Below the pieces are notes generated by a model, which worked only from the letters and a program-made list of their open reading frames with translations, had not been told where the DNA came from and made no database searches. 64,000 nt of DNA from Methylobacterium aquaticum (GTDB taxonomy: Bacteria > Pseudomonadota > Alphaproteobacteria > Rhizobiales > Beijerinckiaceae). The DNA lies in the NCBI RefSeq assembly GCF_001043915.1, contig NZ_LABX01000072.1, forward strand, positions 1-64,000. Reading direction: 5' to 3'. A program made the position numbers and the translations under genes. This document shows, one piece after another, positions 44,085-54,355 of this stretch. How positions within the stretch are numbered: position 1 is the first letter of the stretch; every line of letters starts with the position of its first letter.

Positions 44085-45308
44085 TCAGATCTTGACGATA
44101 TATTTGCGCTCGAAGCTCTTGCCGTTGAACTTGTAGGCGCCGAAATCGGGCGTGACGTCGCCGTACTGATCGAGGTCGAGCACCGAGGATGCGCCGTCGT
44201 AATTGATCGTGCGCCCCGCCTTCAGGGCGTCGCGTCCCTGCGCGAAGGACGAGACCACCTCGCCGTCGGGACCGCTCAACGGGATGATCCGGGCGTTGAT
44301 CGCCGCCACGTCGGCCCCCGGTCCGGCCGCCTCGACGGCCAGCGCCAGCAGCACCATCATGTCGTAGGCCATCGCCGCGTAGTTGTTCCCGCGGCCCGGC
44401 GCGCCCATCTCCTTGCGGTAGAGAGCGTCGAAATCCGCGAAGGCCGGCGAGCCCTCGTTCGCCACGCTCTCGACCGTGATGCAGTTCGACAGCACATCCT
44501 CGCCGAGGCTCGCGATGGTGCTGGCGTTGACCGCCCAGTCGGGCAGGATGAACTTGGTGGTCGCGCCGGTCTGGTACCATTCCCGCAGGATGATCGCGGT
44601 GTCGGCGACGTAGGAGCCCATGACGATGACGTCGGGCTTGGTGTCGAGCACGCTCTGCAATTCGCTGCGGTAGCTCGGCTGGTTGGGCTCGTAGACGACC
44701 GCCTTGGTCAGGCTGCCGCCCTGCGCCTTCCAGGCTTTGGCGAAGCCCTCGGTGTTGCCGATGCCCGAGGCGTTGTTGAACGCCATCGTGGCCGGCCGCT
44801 TGAAGCCTTCCCGGGCGGCGATCTGCGCGAAGGCGCGGCCGAACCGGTCGTTGGTCGCCTGGAAGCGGTAGGACAGGTGCTTGGCGTTGGCCGGTGGCAC
44901 CGACAGGGCCGGCGCGCCCGAAGTGTTCATCAGGATCGCCCCGGCCTCGTTGGTGAGCGGGATCACCGCCAGGGACACGCCCGACGACCACGTGCCGAGG
45001 ATCGCCTGGACGCGGTTGACCTCGAGGAGCTTCTTGGCGGCGAGGACGCCGGCCTGAGGCTGGGTCTGGTCGTCATCGGCGAAGACCCGGAACGTCCGGC
45101 CGGCCGCGCCGCCCGCGGCGTTGATCCGGGCCGCCGTCGCGATGATCGTCTTCTGCATCCCGGCGCCGAAGGTGGCGCCCGCCCCGGTCACGGGGCAGAG
45201 CGCGCCGACGCGGAACTCCTCCGCCTGGGCCGAGGCCCCGCGGGGCAGGCCGGCCGCGAGGGTGCCGGCGGCCATCAGCCGGAGGGTTTGGCGTCGGTCG
45301 AAGCGCAT
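44085..45308 (-). CDS. ABC transporter substrate-binding protein (LivK-like)
   Basis: A 407-residue periplasmic protein of the type I branched-chain amino-acid binding family. The N-terminus FDRRQTLRLMAAGTLAAGLP has a twin-arginine (RRxTLR) signal, then cleavage near ASAQA. FRVGALCPVTGAGATFGAGM, NRVQAILGTWSSGVSLAVIP and ATMAFNNASGIGNTEGFAKA are the two-lobe features. The ligand cannot be read from sequence. The amidohydrolase in the same operon suggests an amide, peptide or cyclic nitrogen compound. Confidence 0.9.
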   Translation of the reverse strand: MRFDRRQTLRLMAAGTLAAGLPRGASAQAEEFRVGALCPVTGAGATFGAGMQKTIIATAARINAAGGAAGRTFRVFADDDQTQPQAGVLAAKKLLEVNRVQAILGTWSSGVSLAVIPLTNEAGAILMNTSGAPALSVPPANAKHLSYRFQATNDRFGRAFAQIAAREGFKRPATMAFNNASGIGNTEGFAKAWKAQGGSLTKAVVYEPNQPSYRSELQSVLDTKPDVIVMGSYVADTAIILREWYQTGATTKFILPDWAVNASTIASLGEDVLSNCITVESVANEGSPAFADFDALYRKEMGAPGRGNNYAAMAYDMMVLLALAVEAAGPGADVAAINARIIPLSGPDGEVVSSFAQGRDALKAGRTINYDGASSVLDLDQYGDVTPDFGAYKFNGKSFERKYIVKI

Positions 45309-45345
45309 GGTCGGGGTTCCTCGAGAAGGCGGGACGGGGAGGGGG

Positions 45346-46584
45346 TCAGAAGCGGGCGGATTGCTTGACGACGGCGCCGTCCTTGACGATCAGCGGCATG
45401 TGGCGGCCCTGGCCGGTGAGCAGGGCGAGATCCTCGAGCGGGTTGCCGTCGACGGCGACGAGATCCGCGAAGGCGCCCGGCGCCACGGTGCCGATCCGGC
45501 CCTCCATCCGGAGGGCCTTCGCCGCGTCCAGGGTCGCCGACCGGATCGCCGCCGCGGCCGGCAGGACGCGGCCGCGGATCACGAACTCCTCCGACTGGTG
45601 CCGGTGCATGTCGCCGAGGAGATCGGAGCCGTAGGCCATCAGGACCCCCGCATCGCTCAGGGTCGCGAGGGCGGCGAGGCCGGCCTCGCGCACGTCCTCG
45701 ATCTTGGCGACCGATTCCGGCGGCAGGCCGAGGGCCGCCCCGTCGCGGGCGAGGGCCTCGAAGGTGACGTTGGTCGGCACCACGAAGGCCCCGGCCTCGC
45801 GGATCAGCCGGGCCGTCTCGGCCGTCACGAGGTTGCCGTGCTCGATCGAGACGACGCCGCATGCGAGGGCACGGCGGATCGCCGCATCGGTGTAGAGGTG
45901 GGCGGCGACGTAGGTCTGGGCGCTCTCCGCCTCCTCGACGGCCGCCCGCACCTCGTCGCGGGAGAAGCCCAGGAAGGCGATCGGGTCGGTCGGCGAGGAG
46001 ACGCCGCCATTGGCCATGATCTTGATGAAGCGCGCCCCGCCCTTGATCTCCTCGCGGCAGGCGCGGCGCACCGCGTCGACGCCGTCGCAGATCCGGCCGA
46101 GAGTGCCCAGGCGCTCGGCGTAGTAATCGACCGGCCGCGAGTGGTTGCGGCCGCGATAATCGGTATGGCCGCCCGTCTGGGACAGGGCCTTGCCGCAGAT
46201 CACCAGCCGGGGCGCCGCGATCAGCCCCTCTTCGATCGCCTGGACGAGGCCGTGGTCGGCGCCGCCGAGGTCACGCACGGTGGTGAAGCCGCGCATCAGC
46301 ATGCCGTGCATGATGCGCGCCGCCCGCAGGGCGACGAGGGAATTGGGCAATTCGGCATTGGCGCCGAGATCGGGCGTCGAGGCGATCACGTGGACGTGGC
46401 AGTCGATCAGCCCGGGCATCAGGGTCCGGCCGGCGAGATCGATCACCGTCTCGGCGCCGGAGGCGAGGCCGGGGCCGACCTCGCGGATGAGGTTGCCCTC
46501 GATCACCACGTCGAGAGGGTCGCTCGGCCGGTCCTGGCTGCCGTCGACGAGGCGGGCGTTCTTGATGAGCAGGACGGAGGTCAC
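45346..46584 (-). CDS. Metal-dependent amidohydrolase (imidazolonepropionase/prolidase-like)
   Basis: A 412-residue cytosolic enzyme of the amidohydrolase superfamily. The metal motif is LIDCHVHV (about 59-66). The Lys region is RFIKIMANGGVSS (about 190), then VAAHLYTDAAI, VVSIEHGNLV and a later Asp in YGSDLLGDMH. ALSQTGGHTDYRG is typical of Xaa-Pro dipeptidase or imidazolonepropionase-like members. The GTG start (46582-46584) overlaps the tetR stop by 4 bases. It probably hydrolyses the compound imported by the downstream transporter. Confidence 0.88.
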   Translation of the reverse strand: MTSVLLIKNARLVDGSQDRPSDPLDVVIEGNLIREVGPGLASGAETVIDLAGRTLMPGLIDCHVHVIASTPDLGANAELPNSLVALRAARIMHGMLMRGFTTVRDLGGADHGLVQAIEEGLIAAPRLVICGKALSQTGGHTDYRGRNHSRPVDYYAERLGTLGRICDGVDAVRRACREEIKGGARFIKIMANGGVSSPTDPIAFLGFSRDEVRAAVEEAESAQTYVAAHLYTDAAIRRALACGVVSIEHGNLVTAETARLIREAGAFVVPTNVTFEALARDGAALGLPPESVAKIEDVREAGLAALATLSDAGVLMAYGSDLLGDMHRHQSEEFVIRGRVLPAAAAIRSATLDAAKALRMEGRIGTVAPGAFADLVAVDGNPLEDLALLTGQGRHMPLIVKDGAVVKQSARF

Positions 46585-47213
46585 GGTTCGATGGCTTTCC
46601 TGGTCGCGTCGAGGGCCACCGGCTGGTGCAGCAGCACGCGCAGGCCGGCCTTCCAGAAGTCGAGGAGGCTGCGGAAATAGGGTTCGTCGTCGCGCACGAT
46701 GGTTTGGGCGACCATGCCGCGGATCATCGCCATGGTGAGGGTCAGGGTGGCCCGTGCCCGTTCCGGCTCGATCCCCTCGGTCTCGGCGAGGATGGTCCAG
46801 ACCTCGTCGAGGGCCTGGTGGAATTCGCGCACCACCGGGATCATCCGGCCCTTGAACGTCGGGTTGTGCCGTAATTGCGGCAGGTACTCCAGGGTTACGT
46901 AATAGAGGCCGCCCGCCATCAGGTCCCATAGGTAGTCGACCACGAGATCCGACGTGTCGGCGCGGTGGGCCGTGCGCTCGGCGAAGGCGCGCATGTCGAC
47001 GATGACGGTGCGGAGCTGAAACTCGAGGGCCGAGATCAGCAGGTCTTCCTTGGAGGCGAAGTGATGGTTGAGAGCGCCGCGGGAGATGCCGGCCTCCCGG
47101 GCGATGGCGGGCGTGGTCAGGCGAAAATACCCGTCGGAGTGAAGCAGGCGGATCGTGGCCTCCAGGAGGGCGCGCCGCGTCTCCGCACTCCGCTGCTCCT
47201 GTGTCCTGCGCAT
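46581..47213 (-). CDS. TetR-family transcriptional regulator
   Basis: A 210-residue repressor. The HTH is TPAIAREAGISRGALNHHFA (about residues 33-52), preceded by ETRRALLEATIRLLHSDGYF. The C-terminal ligand domain is helical (DYLWDLMAGGLYYVTLEYLP). I took MRRTQEQRS (47211-47213), with GAAGGGG upstream. An ATG at 47264 would add 17 residues not typical of the family. It is first in the operon with the amidohydrolase and transporter, so it probably responds to their substrate and represses its own promoter. Confidence 0.9.
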   Translation of the reverse strand: MRRTQEQRSAETRRALLEATIRLLHSDGYFRLTTPAIAREAGISRGALNHHFASKEDLLISALEFQLRTVIVDMRAFAERTAHRADTSDLVVDYLWDLMAGGLYYVTLEYLPQLRHNPTFKGRMIPVVREFHQALDEVWTILAETEGIEPERARATLTLTMAMIRGMVAQTIVRDDEPYFRSLLDFWKAGLRVLLHQPVALDATRKAIEP

Positions 47214-47248
47214 CGTTGCCCCTTCGTCATTCCGGAACTGTGACACGA

Positions 47249-47259
47249 TGTTACGAACA
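47249..47259. promoter_or_regulatory. Possible TetR-type operator
   Basis: TGTT-ACG-AACA is a short palindrome 36 bases upstream of the tetR start. Its position fits an autoregulatory operator. The arms are only 4 bp, so support is weak. Confidence 0.3.
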
Positions 47260-47451
47260 CGCAAGCCTGTTTGTTTTGCTGCCGGGTTCGCGGCTATGCC
47301 TAAATTGGAGGCAGCGCCCCTGGCGGAATGCCCGAGACGCCGGTGAGAGCGGATTCGCTCAGGATTGATCGAAAAGGCACGATGGTGGCTCGTCGCCGCC
47401 CGCCTGACGCGATGGCGGTGGCTTGAGTCGACCAGAGCAGGGCGTGTTATA

Positions 47452-47570
47452 CCAACGGTCGTTGAAAACGACCTTTGGTTCCGTTCTCCAATTTTCGCTA
47501 AGCCTTTGGCTTAGAATCGAAAATTTGAGATGGTTCATCGGCCCGATGCGTCAGCATCTTGGGCCGATGG
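47452..47570 (+). repeat. Structured intergenic repeat, copy B (most complete)
   Basis: Stem 1: CCAA and GGTCGT pair with ACGACC and TTGG around TGAAA (47452-47478, one C/T mismatch). Stem 2: AATTTTCG and CTAAGCC pair with GGCTTAG and, after a 3-base bulge, CGAAAATT (47490-47525). Stem 3: ATCGGCCC (47537-47544) pairs with GGGCCGAT (47561-47568) and encloses GATGC-GTCA-GCATC. It has the same order and orientation as copies A and C. Confidence 0.75.
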
Positions 47571-48074
47571 CATTACGACCGCCCTCGGCCACGATGTCCA
47601 AGTGCCATGACGGCCGCGCGGGTTGCCGCGCGCCGGAGCGGTCGACCGGCTCGTCGCGGTCGATGCGGGCCGCATCGTCCTCTGGCCCGACGCTCCGCCG
47701 GTCGGATCGCTCCACCTGCACCTCCCACGGGCCGGGCCAGGGCGGCGCAGGCGGGACGGGCTGCCGCGCCCCCCGCCGAGACGCCGTGACGCGCGCGACG
47801 CGATGAGAGTGGCCGCAACGGAAGCGGCGCCTATCTGTGTCGGCGCACTGCCTGATCGTGACGGGTCTGGGATGACGCATCGTGTCCGCAAGTCTGAGCC
47901 CTGGGTGATTCCGCCCATCGCCCGCATTCACGGCCTCATTCATATACCCAGCATCAGTATAGAGCATCCTGCGGGATCGGATCACGACTTTTGAGCGGAC
48001 GGCCTCGCGCGGCCGGGACCGCCTGCTCATGCCTCACGGTCGCCGCGCGCGATCGGTATGGAAGGAACGACGGC

Positions 48075-50375
<2,301 letters not shown>

Positions 50376-50442
50376 ACGCGGCGCCGACACGATGACGCAT
50401 GGCCCCTCTTCCCTGCGGGGAGAGGGATCCTGCGACGGGTAA

Positions 50443-50496
50443 GGCCAACGGTCGTTGAAAACGACCTTTGGTCCGGTTCTCGAGTTTTCGCTAGAA
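50443..50496 (+). repeat. Structured intergenic repeat, copy C (truncated)
   Basis: It lies 67 bases after the katG stop. Stem 1 is intact (CCAACGGTCGT-TGAAA-ACGACCTTTGG, 50445-50471) and is followed by GGTTCT and TTTTCGCT as in copy B. It then breaks off where the IS481-type element begins. Same orientation as copies A and B. Confidence 0.75.
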
Positions 50497-50499
50497 TTC

Positions 50500-51564
50500 T
50501 GTCCTAGATGTTTGATCCCAGGGTTTGATGGTGCACTCTTCGCGCTCGAGTGCAGGGATGCGCTATGGGCTAGGTTCACCACGGCTGCGCCACAACGACT
50601 GCGGAAATCCGTCGAGCGATCCAGCATAGTCAAGACAGCCTGAGGCACCTCGCGACGCGCTATGGCATCAATCCCAAGACGGTGGCCAATTGGAAGAAGC
50701 GAACCTCAACCGAGGATCACAACACAGGGCCGAGCGAGCCAAAATCCACGGTACTGTCCAGCGAGGACGAGGCCGTCATTGTGGCGTTCCGACGCTACAC
50801 ACTCCTTCCGCTGGATGATTGCCTCTACGCTCTCCAGGCAACAATCCCACATCTGACGCGCTCGTCCTTGCATCGTTGCTTGTAGCGCCACGGCATCTCG
50901 CAGCTGTCCGACGCGACCGATGAGCAGCCCAAGCGATCCAAGTTCAAACGCTACCCGATCGGCTACTTCCACATCGACATCGCCGAAGTCAGAACACAAG
51001 AGGGCAAAATCTATCTCTTCGTAGCCATCGACAGAACATCCAAGTTCGCCTTCGTCGAGCTGCATGAGCAAGCGACCCCGCCGCATTGCAGGAGACTTTC
51101 TCAGAGCTCTTGCCAGCGCTGTTCCCTACAAAATCCAGATCGTGCTCACCGACAATGGCACGCACTTCACCGATCCAGCCGGCGATGGTTGGACACTCGA
51201 AGACATCAAAGCGATGAGGGCTGAGAAGGTGCCGTTTCGCTGCCATGCTTTCGAGGGAACTTGCGCTGATCTCGAGATCGAGCACCGCTTGACCAAGCCT
51301 CGTCATCCCTGGACGAACGGACAGGTCGAACGGATGAACCGGACGATCAAGGAAGCGACCGTCAAACGCTTTCATGACGACAGCCACGATCAGCTTCGGC
51401 AGCACCTCGCCGACCTTGTCGCAGCCTACAACTTCGCGCGTCGCCTCAAGACCTTACGCGGCCTCACCCCTTACGAAGCCATCTGCAAAGCCTGGACAGA
51501 CGATCCGTCCAGGTTCACGAATGACCCGCACCACCAAATTCCGGGACCAAACATCTAGCTGGCA
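50500..51564 (+). mobile_element. Decayed IS481-family insertion sequence
   Basis: The ends carry inverted repeats: CTAGATGTTTGATCCC at 50504-50519 and the complement of 51543-51558, with one mismatch in 16. The single transposase frame between them is inactivated (see pseudogene). It inserted into repeat copy C downstream of katG. I could not identify a target-site duplication. Confidence 0.75.
50565..51558 (+). pseudogene. IS481-family transposase, inactivated by two TAG codons and a +1 frameshift
   Basis: Starting at ATG 50565 the frame has TAG at 50571-50573 (third codon) and TAG at 50883-50885. In family members both positions are typically Gln, so each is a likely CAG to TAG change. 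An extra C in the run at 51076-51079 shifts the frame. Afterwards it resumes as VPYKIQIVLTDNGTHFTD, EIEHRLTKPRHPWTNGQVER and FARRLKTLRGLTPYEAICK to the stop at 51556. The N-terminal HTH (GINPKTVANWKKR) and rve domain are otherwise recognisable. Length 994 bases equals 331 codons plus one base. Confidence 0.85.
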
Positions 51565-51566
51565 AG

Positions 51567-51890
51567 GAGCCTGCGCCGATCCTCCTCCATCCGAACATGG
51601 CGCTCTGCTACCGGACGGAGGTGACAGCGCTCGTCGATGCGTTGAACGACGAGGCGCGGCGCGATGAAGCAGCCGAACTGATTCGATCGCTGGTCGACCG
51701 CATCGTCCTGACGCCTGACCCGAAGTCGAAAGGACTGCTGATCGACCTGCACGGCGATCTCGCCGGCATCCTCAACGTGGCAACAAAATCCGAACGCCCC
51801 CAGGCACACGCAGGAGTTGGATTTGAAACAGGGTCGTATGGTGGCTGGGATGGATTTTTCCATCGCGGCCGAAGCGCCGCGCAAGATGGT
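51567..51890 (+). pseudogene. C-terminal remnant of a serine site-specific recombinase
   Basis: Directly after the IS481 right end, a frame reads EPAPILLHPNMALCYRTEVT, then ALNDEARRDEAAELIRSLVD, RIVLTPDPKSKGLLIDLHGD and LAGIL. This is the C-terminal zinc/recombinase tail of large serine recombinases. The catalytic N-terminal domain is absent, and the end appears frameshifted near 51815 (QGRMVAGMDF is read in a different frame). It is a relic of an earlier mobile element, cut off on its left by the IS. Confidence 0.65.
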
Positions 51891-51931
51891 GGGCCTTGCT
51901 GGACCTCTCCTTGAGGGATCGCAGGGCAAGG

Positions 51932-51978
51932 TGGTGGGCCCGGCAGGACTCGAACCTGCAACCAGACCGTTATGAGCG
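51932..51978 (-). other. 3' half of a tRNA (anticodon CAT): attachment-site remnant
   Basis: On the minus strand: the anticodon loop CTCATAA with 3' stem CGGTC, T arm GCAGG-TTCGAGT-CCTGC, acceptor 3' strand CGGGCCC, discriminator A and CCA. The 5' half (D arm and 5' acceptor) is missing, and the expected GACCG stem is disrupted. This is not a working tRNA. The sequence best fits tRNA-Ile2(CAT). It is what one end of an element inserted in the 3' part of that tRNA leaves behind, with the intact gene expected at the other end. Confidence 0.75.
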
Positions 51979-52119
51979 GGTCCGCGCTACGTTCCCACGC
52001 CCTGCGCCGCGCTCTGGCAACACCCCTCGGATACCGTCCAATCCCCCCGGTTTCCCCCGCGTTCCTGTCCCCCCGTTGTCCCCCTAGAACGAAAGGGGAC
52101 CCCTGGGTAGGAGGGAGGC

Positions 52120-52554
52120 ATGAAGGACGACCGCCTCCGCACCCCCGTCGATGATCCGTACCTTATCTCCCTGGGGCGCTCTGCCTACTGCTTCGCCAGC
52201 CTGGAGTGGAACGCAGTCTGCTGCTGCGCGCGGATGCAGGACGGCTACCTCGACACCGTGGCTCTGAAGACCGCAGGCACTATTGCCGACGACCTCCTAC
52301 GGCTATCGGGGGAGCTGGCGGAGGCTGCCCTGGGCGCCGAATGCGTCGCGGCGGCGACCGAGTTCAAGCGTCTCGTCCGGTTGCGGAACGGGATCGTGCA
52401 CGCCTACCCGGCGACGGTGCCGGGCGGGGCGCAACGGCTTCTCCGCCACGGCAAGCCGTGGACGCCCGAGGAAATCGACGATGCGGCCGATGCCTATACT
52501 GCGTGCAGCCTGACGCTGAACGCCCTGCTGTACGGGGGGCTGGCCGATGTCTAG
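52120..52554 (+). CDS. HEPN-like protein with RNxxxH motif, 144 aa
   Basis: A small helical protein with the RNase-type HEPN motif R89-N90-G-I-V-H94 in FKRLVRLRNGIVHAYPATV. Hydrophobic helices lie before it (SAYCFASLEWNAVCCCARMQ; LKTAGTIADDLLRLSGEL) and after it (DAADAYTACSLTLNALLYGG). Rx4-6H HEPN proteins are often RNases in toxin-antitoxin or abortive-infection modules. No minimal nucleotidyltransferase partner is adjacent. A strong ribosome site (TAGGAGGGAGG) precedes the ATG. It is the first gene inside the second element, convergent with the integrase. Family assignment is by motif only. Confidence 0.6.
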   Translation: MKDDRLRTPVDDPYLISLGRSAYCFASLEWNAVCCCARMQDGYLDTVALKTAGTIADDLLRLSGELAEAALGAECVAAATEFKRLVRLRNGIVHAYPATVPGGAQRLLRHGKPWTPEEIDDAADAYTACSLTLNALLYGGLADV

Positions 52555-52559
52555 CCCGG

Positions 52560-53837
52560 TTACGCAGCCCGACGGGTGAAGGCGTCCTCGATGTCGAGGG
52601 TCTCGGTCGCCCGCCTCCCGGCCTTGTCCAGGGCACCGGCTGCGGCCTCCTGGAAGTCCGGCCGGTGGTGCCCGTAGACCCGCTCCAGCATCTGGACGGT
52701 CATGCCGAGGTAGGCGGCCGCCTGCCAGAGATCGACGCCGTTCAGCATCAGCCAAGTCGCGCAGGTGTGCCGCAGGGTGTGAGGCGTGACGTCCGGACCG
52801 AGCCCGGCCGCGGTGACGACGGAGGCGAAGCCCTTGTTCACCTCGCCGACTGGCTTGCCCCGGAACTCAACGACGAACTCGGGCATCGATCCGTCCTTGC
52901 GCGGGGTCCTGGCCCAACGCCGGATGTGAGCGAGCAAGCGCGCCGGAAGCTTTACCGGCGGCTGTCGCTTCTTCGTCTCGGCCGCTCCTGCCTTCCGCCG
53001 GTGGAACACGCCGCGCCGAAGATCGACCCACCCCCGGCCTTCCGCCGGGACGAAGCCGGCCGAGCAGATCGCGGCGGCACGGGTACCGGTGTAGATTCCT
53101 ACGAGAAGGAACCTGGCGAGGTGCCGAGCAGGGCGCTTGCTCGTCGCCACGACCTTGCCCTTGTCCGAACCCCGGTGGCGCGTCTGCATCTCCGGCATGT
53201 GGAGCATCGTCCGGAGCAGGCGCGCCGCTTCCGCGCGCTCCAGGTAGCGCTCCTTCGACGGGCTCTTGGGCGGTAGCGGGACCTTCACGGTGGCCCGCAT
53301 GTGGCCTTCCTTTAGGTAGTGGTTCAGCGCCGCCTGCAGGTCCTCTAGTTCCCGGCGCACGCCGGCATCGGTGACCGTGCGCGGGCGCTTGCCGGTCTTG
53401 TCGGGCTTGGCCGACTTCCACGCGGTCTTCTTCCGCCACGTGCCGTACGCCCGGACGCTCTTGCCGTTGACCTCGGCGACCGTCATGCCATCCCACCAGG
53501 CCCCAAGTTGGAGCAGCCGGGCGGCGGTCTTCTCGGGACGAGCGTGCTTGGGGGCGATGTCCTCTCCGTAGACCGCGAGGACGTCCGTCACCAGGATCTC
53601 GCCCAGCGCACGGTCCTCGTCCCGGGCGGGGTTGTGCTTGCGGGTCAGGTACTCGGCGAGCGCCGGCTCAGCCGCGCCGCGATTGCGGTCAGGGAGTTCA
53701 GGGAGGACTGGGACGCCGGTGACGATGTTTGCCTTGCCGTCGCGGATGACCCAGACCGGCCGCTTCCGGAGCGTGCCGTCCTTGTTGTGCTCGGCCGGCT
53801 TTTCCCAGAGTCTCGCTCCGAGGGCGCGTCGCGGCAT
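52560..53837 (-). CDS. Tyrosine recombinase (phage-type integrase), 425 aa
   Basis: The integrase of the second element. RPVWVIRDGKANIVTGVPVL at the N-terminus is typical of alphaproteobacterial prophage integrases. The core-binding domain lies around 100-200. Catalytic residues are Arg in IYTGTRAAAIC (about 254), HxxR in HTLRHT (about 355) and Tyr in MLERVYGHHRPDF (about 389). The third motif reads YLGM rather than LGH, common in this subgroup. The start ATG (53835-53837) has GGAG upstream and lies inside the preceding excisionase-like gene. Confidence 0.92.
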   Translation of the reverse strand: MPRRALGARLWEKPAEHNKDGTLRKRPVWVIRDGKANIVTGVPVLPELPDRNRGAAEPALAEYLTRKHNPARDEDRALGEILVTDVLAVYGEDIAPKHARPEKTAARLLQLGAWWDGMTVAEVNGKSVRAYGTWRKKTAWKSAKPDKTGKRPRTVTDAGVRRELEDLQAALNHYLKEGHMRATVKVPLPPKSPSKERYLERAEAARLLRTMLHMPEMQTRHRGSDKGKVVATSKRPARHLARFLLVGIYTGTRAAAICSAGFVPAEGRGWVDLRRGVFHRRKAGAAETKKRQPPVKLPARLLAHIRRWARTPRKDGSMPEFVVEFRGKPVGEVNKGFASVVTAAGLGPDVTPHTLRHTCATWLMLNGVDLWQAAAYLGMTVQMLERVYGHHRPDFQEAAAGALDKAGRRATETLDIEDAFTRRAA

Positions 53838-54118
53838 GCTTCTCTCCACTCCCTGATGATGCGCTTCGTGACGACGATTTGCCGGCCCCATCGCTCAGGT
53901 CGCAGTTCCCCGCGCGAGATGGCCGAGCGCAGTTGGCGGACTTCGACGATGGGCCAGTACGTCGGCCGAGTGGCTCCGGGGAGCGTCACCGGCATGCACA
54001 GCGTCGGAAGCCAGACCGCTGTCTCTAGGTCGAGCGGCGTGTCATCTTCGGCTGCAGCAGCCAACGCTGGCCTGCCTTCGAAGACGTCGCGGGAGACGAT
54101 GATGTCGGGAAGCGTCAT
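53645..54118 (-). CDS. Excisionase-like DNA-binding protein overlapping the integrase gene
   Basis: A 157-residue frame. The segment YWPIVEVRQLRSAISRGELR, then PERWGRQIVVTKRIIREW (about 52-91), resembles the winged-helix AlpA/excisionase pattern. It is preceded by LPDIIVSRDVFEGRPALA. The last about 60 residues are Ser/Arg/Thr-rich and lie within the first 193 bases of the integrase gene in another frame, so they are probably passenger sequence. The location directly upstream of integrase fits a directionality factor. Confidence is limited by the poor C-terminus. Confidence 0.55.
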   Translation of the reverse strand: MTLPDIIVSRDVFEGRPALAAAAEDDTPLDLETAVWLPTLCMPVTLPGATRPTYWPIVEVRQLRSAISRGELRPERWGRQIVVTKRIIREWREACRDAPSERDSGKSRPSTTRTARSGSGRSGSSATARQTSSPASQSSLNSLTAIAARLSRRSPST

Positions 54119-54355
54119 ACGAGCACGATCGGGTGTTTGCCGAAACCGATCAACGGCCGCCGGCGAAGGTTAAGTGCGTATGGTTGATGTCGTGGCCGTG
54201 TTGGTCCCGGCTTAGACGAGCTCGGCGACGGTCACCCGCCGCCGCGGCCGGGATGCCCACTCGGCCATGGCGGCCCGGAGCTCCGCCGTGACGACGACGT
54301 CGGAGCGCTCGGCGAACCATCCGCGCATGCGAACCTGGACGCGGGCGCCGGCCCG

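Larger units (their letters stand above)
47214..48074. other. Divergent intergenic region between tetR operon and katG
   Basis: About 860 bases with no convincing gene. It holds the possible TetR operator and copy B of the structured repeat. The remaining sequence to katG is GC-rich in 47570-47820 and less so in 47930-47960. Open frames here have no ribosome sites or recognisable products. A promoter for katG must lie in the right half; I could not assign it or an OxyR site. Confidence 0.4.

Noticed and set aside
47535-47994. Open frames in the tetR-katG gap as genes
   Set aside because: Several overlapping frames on both strands, none with a ribosome site or family-like sequence; part of the region is the structured repeat.
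51932-52010. A complete functional tRNA at this position
   Set aside because: Only the 3' half (anticodon arm onward) is present; no D arm or matching 5' acceptor can be built from the adjoining bases.
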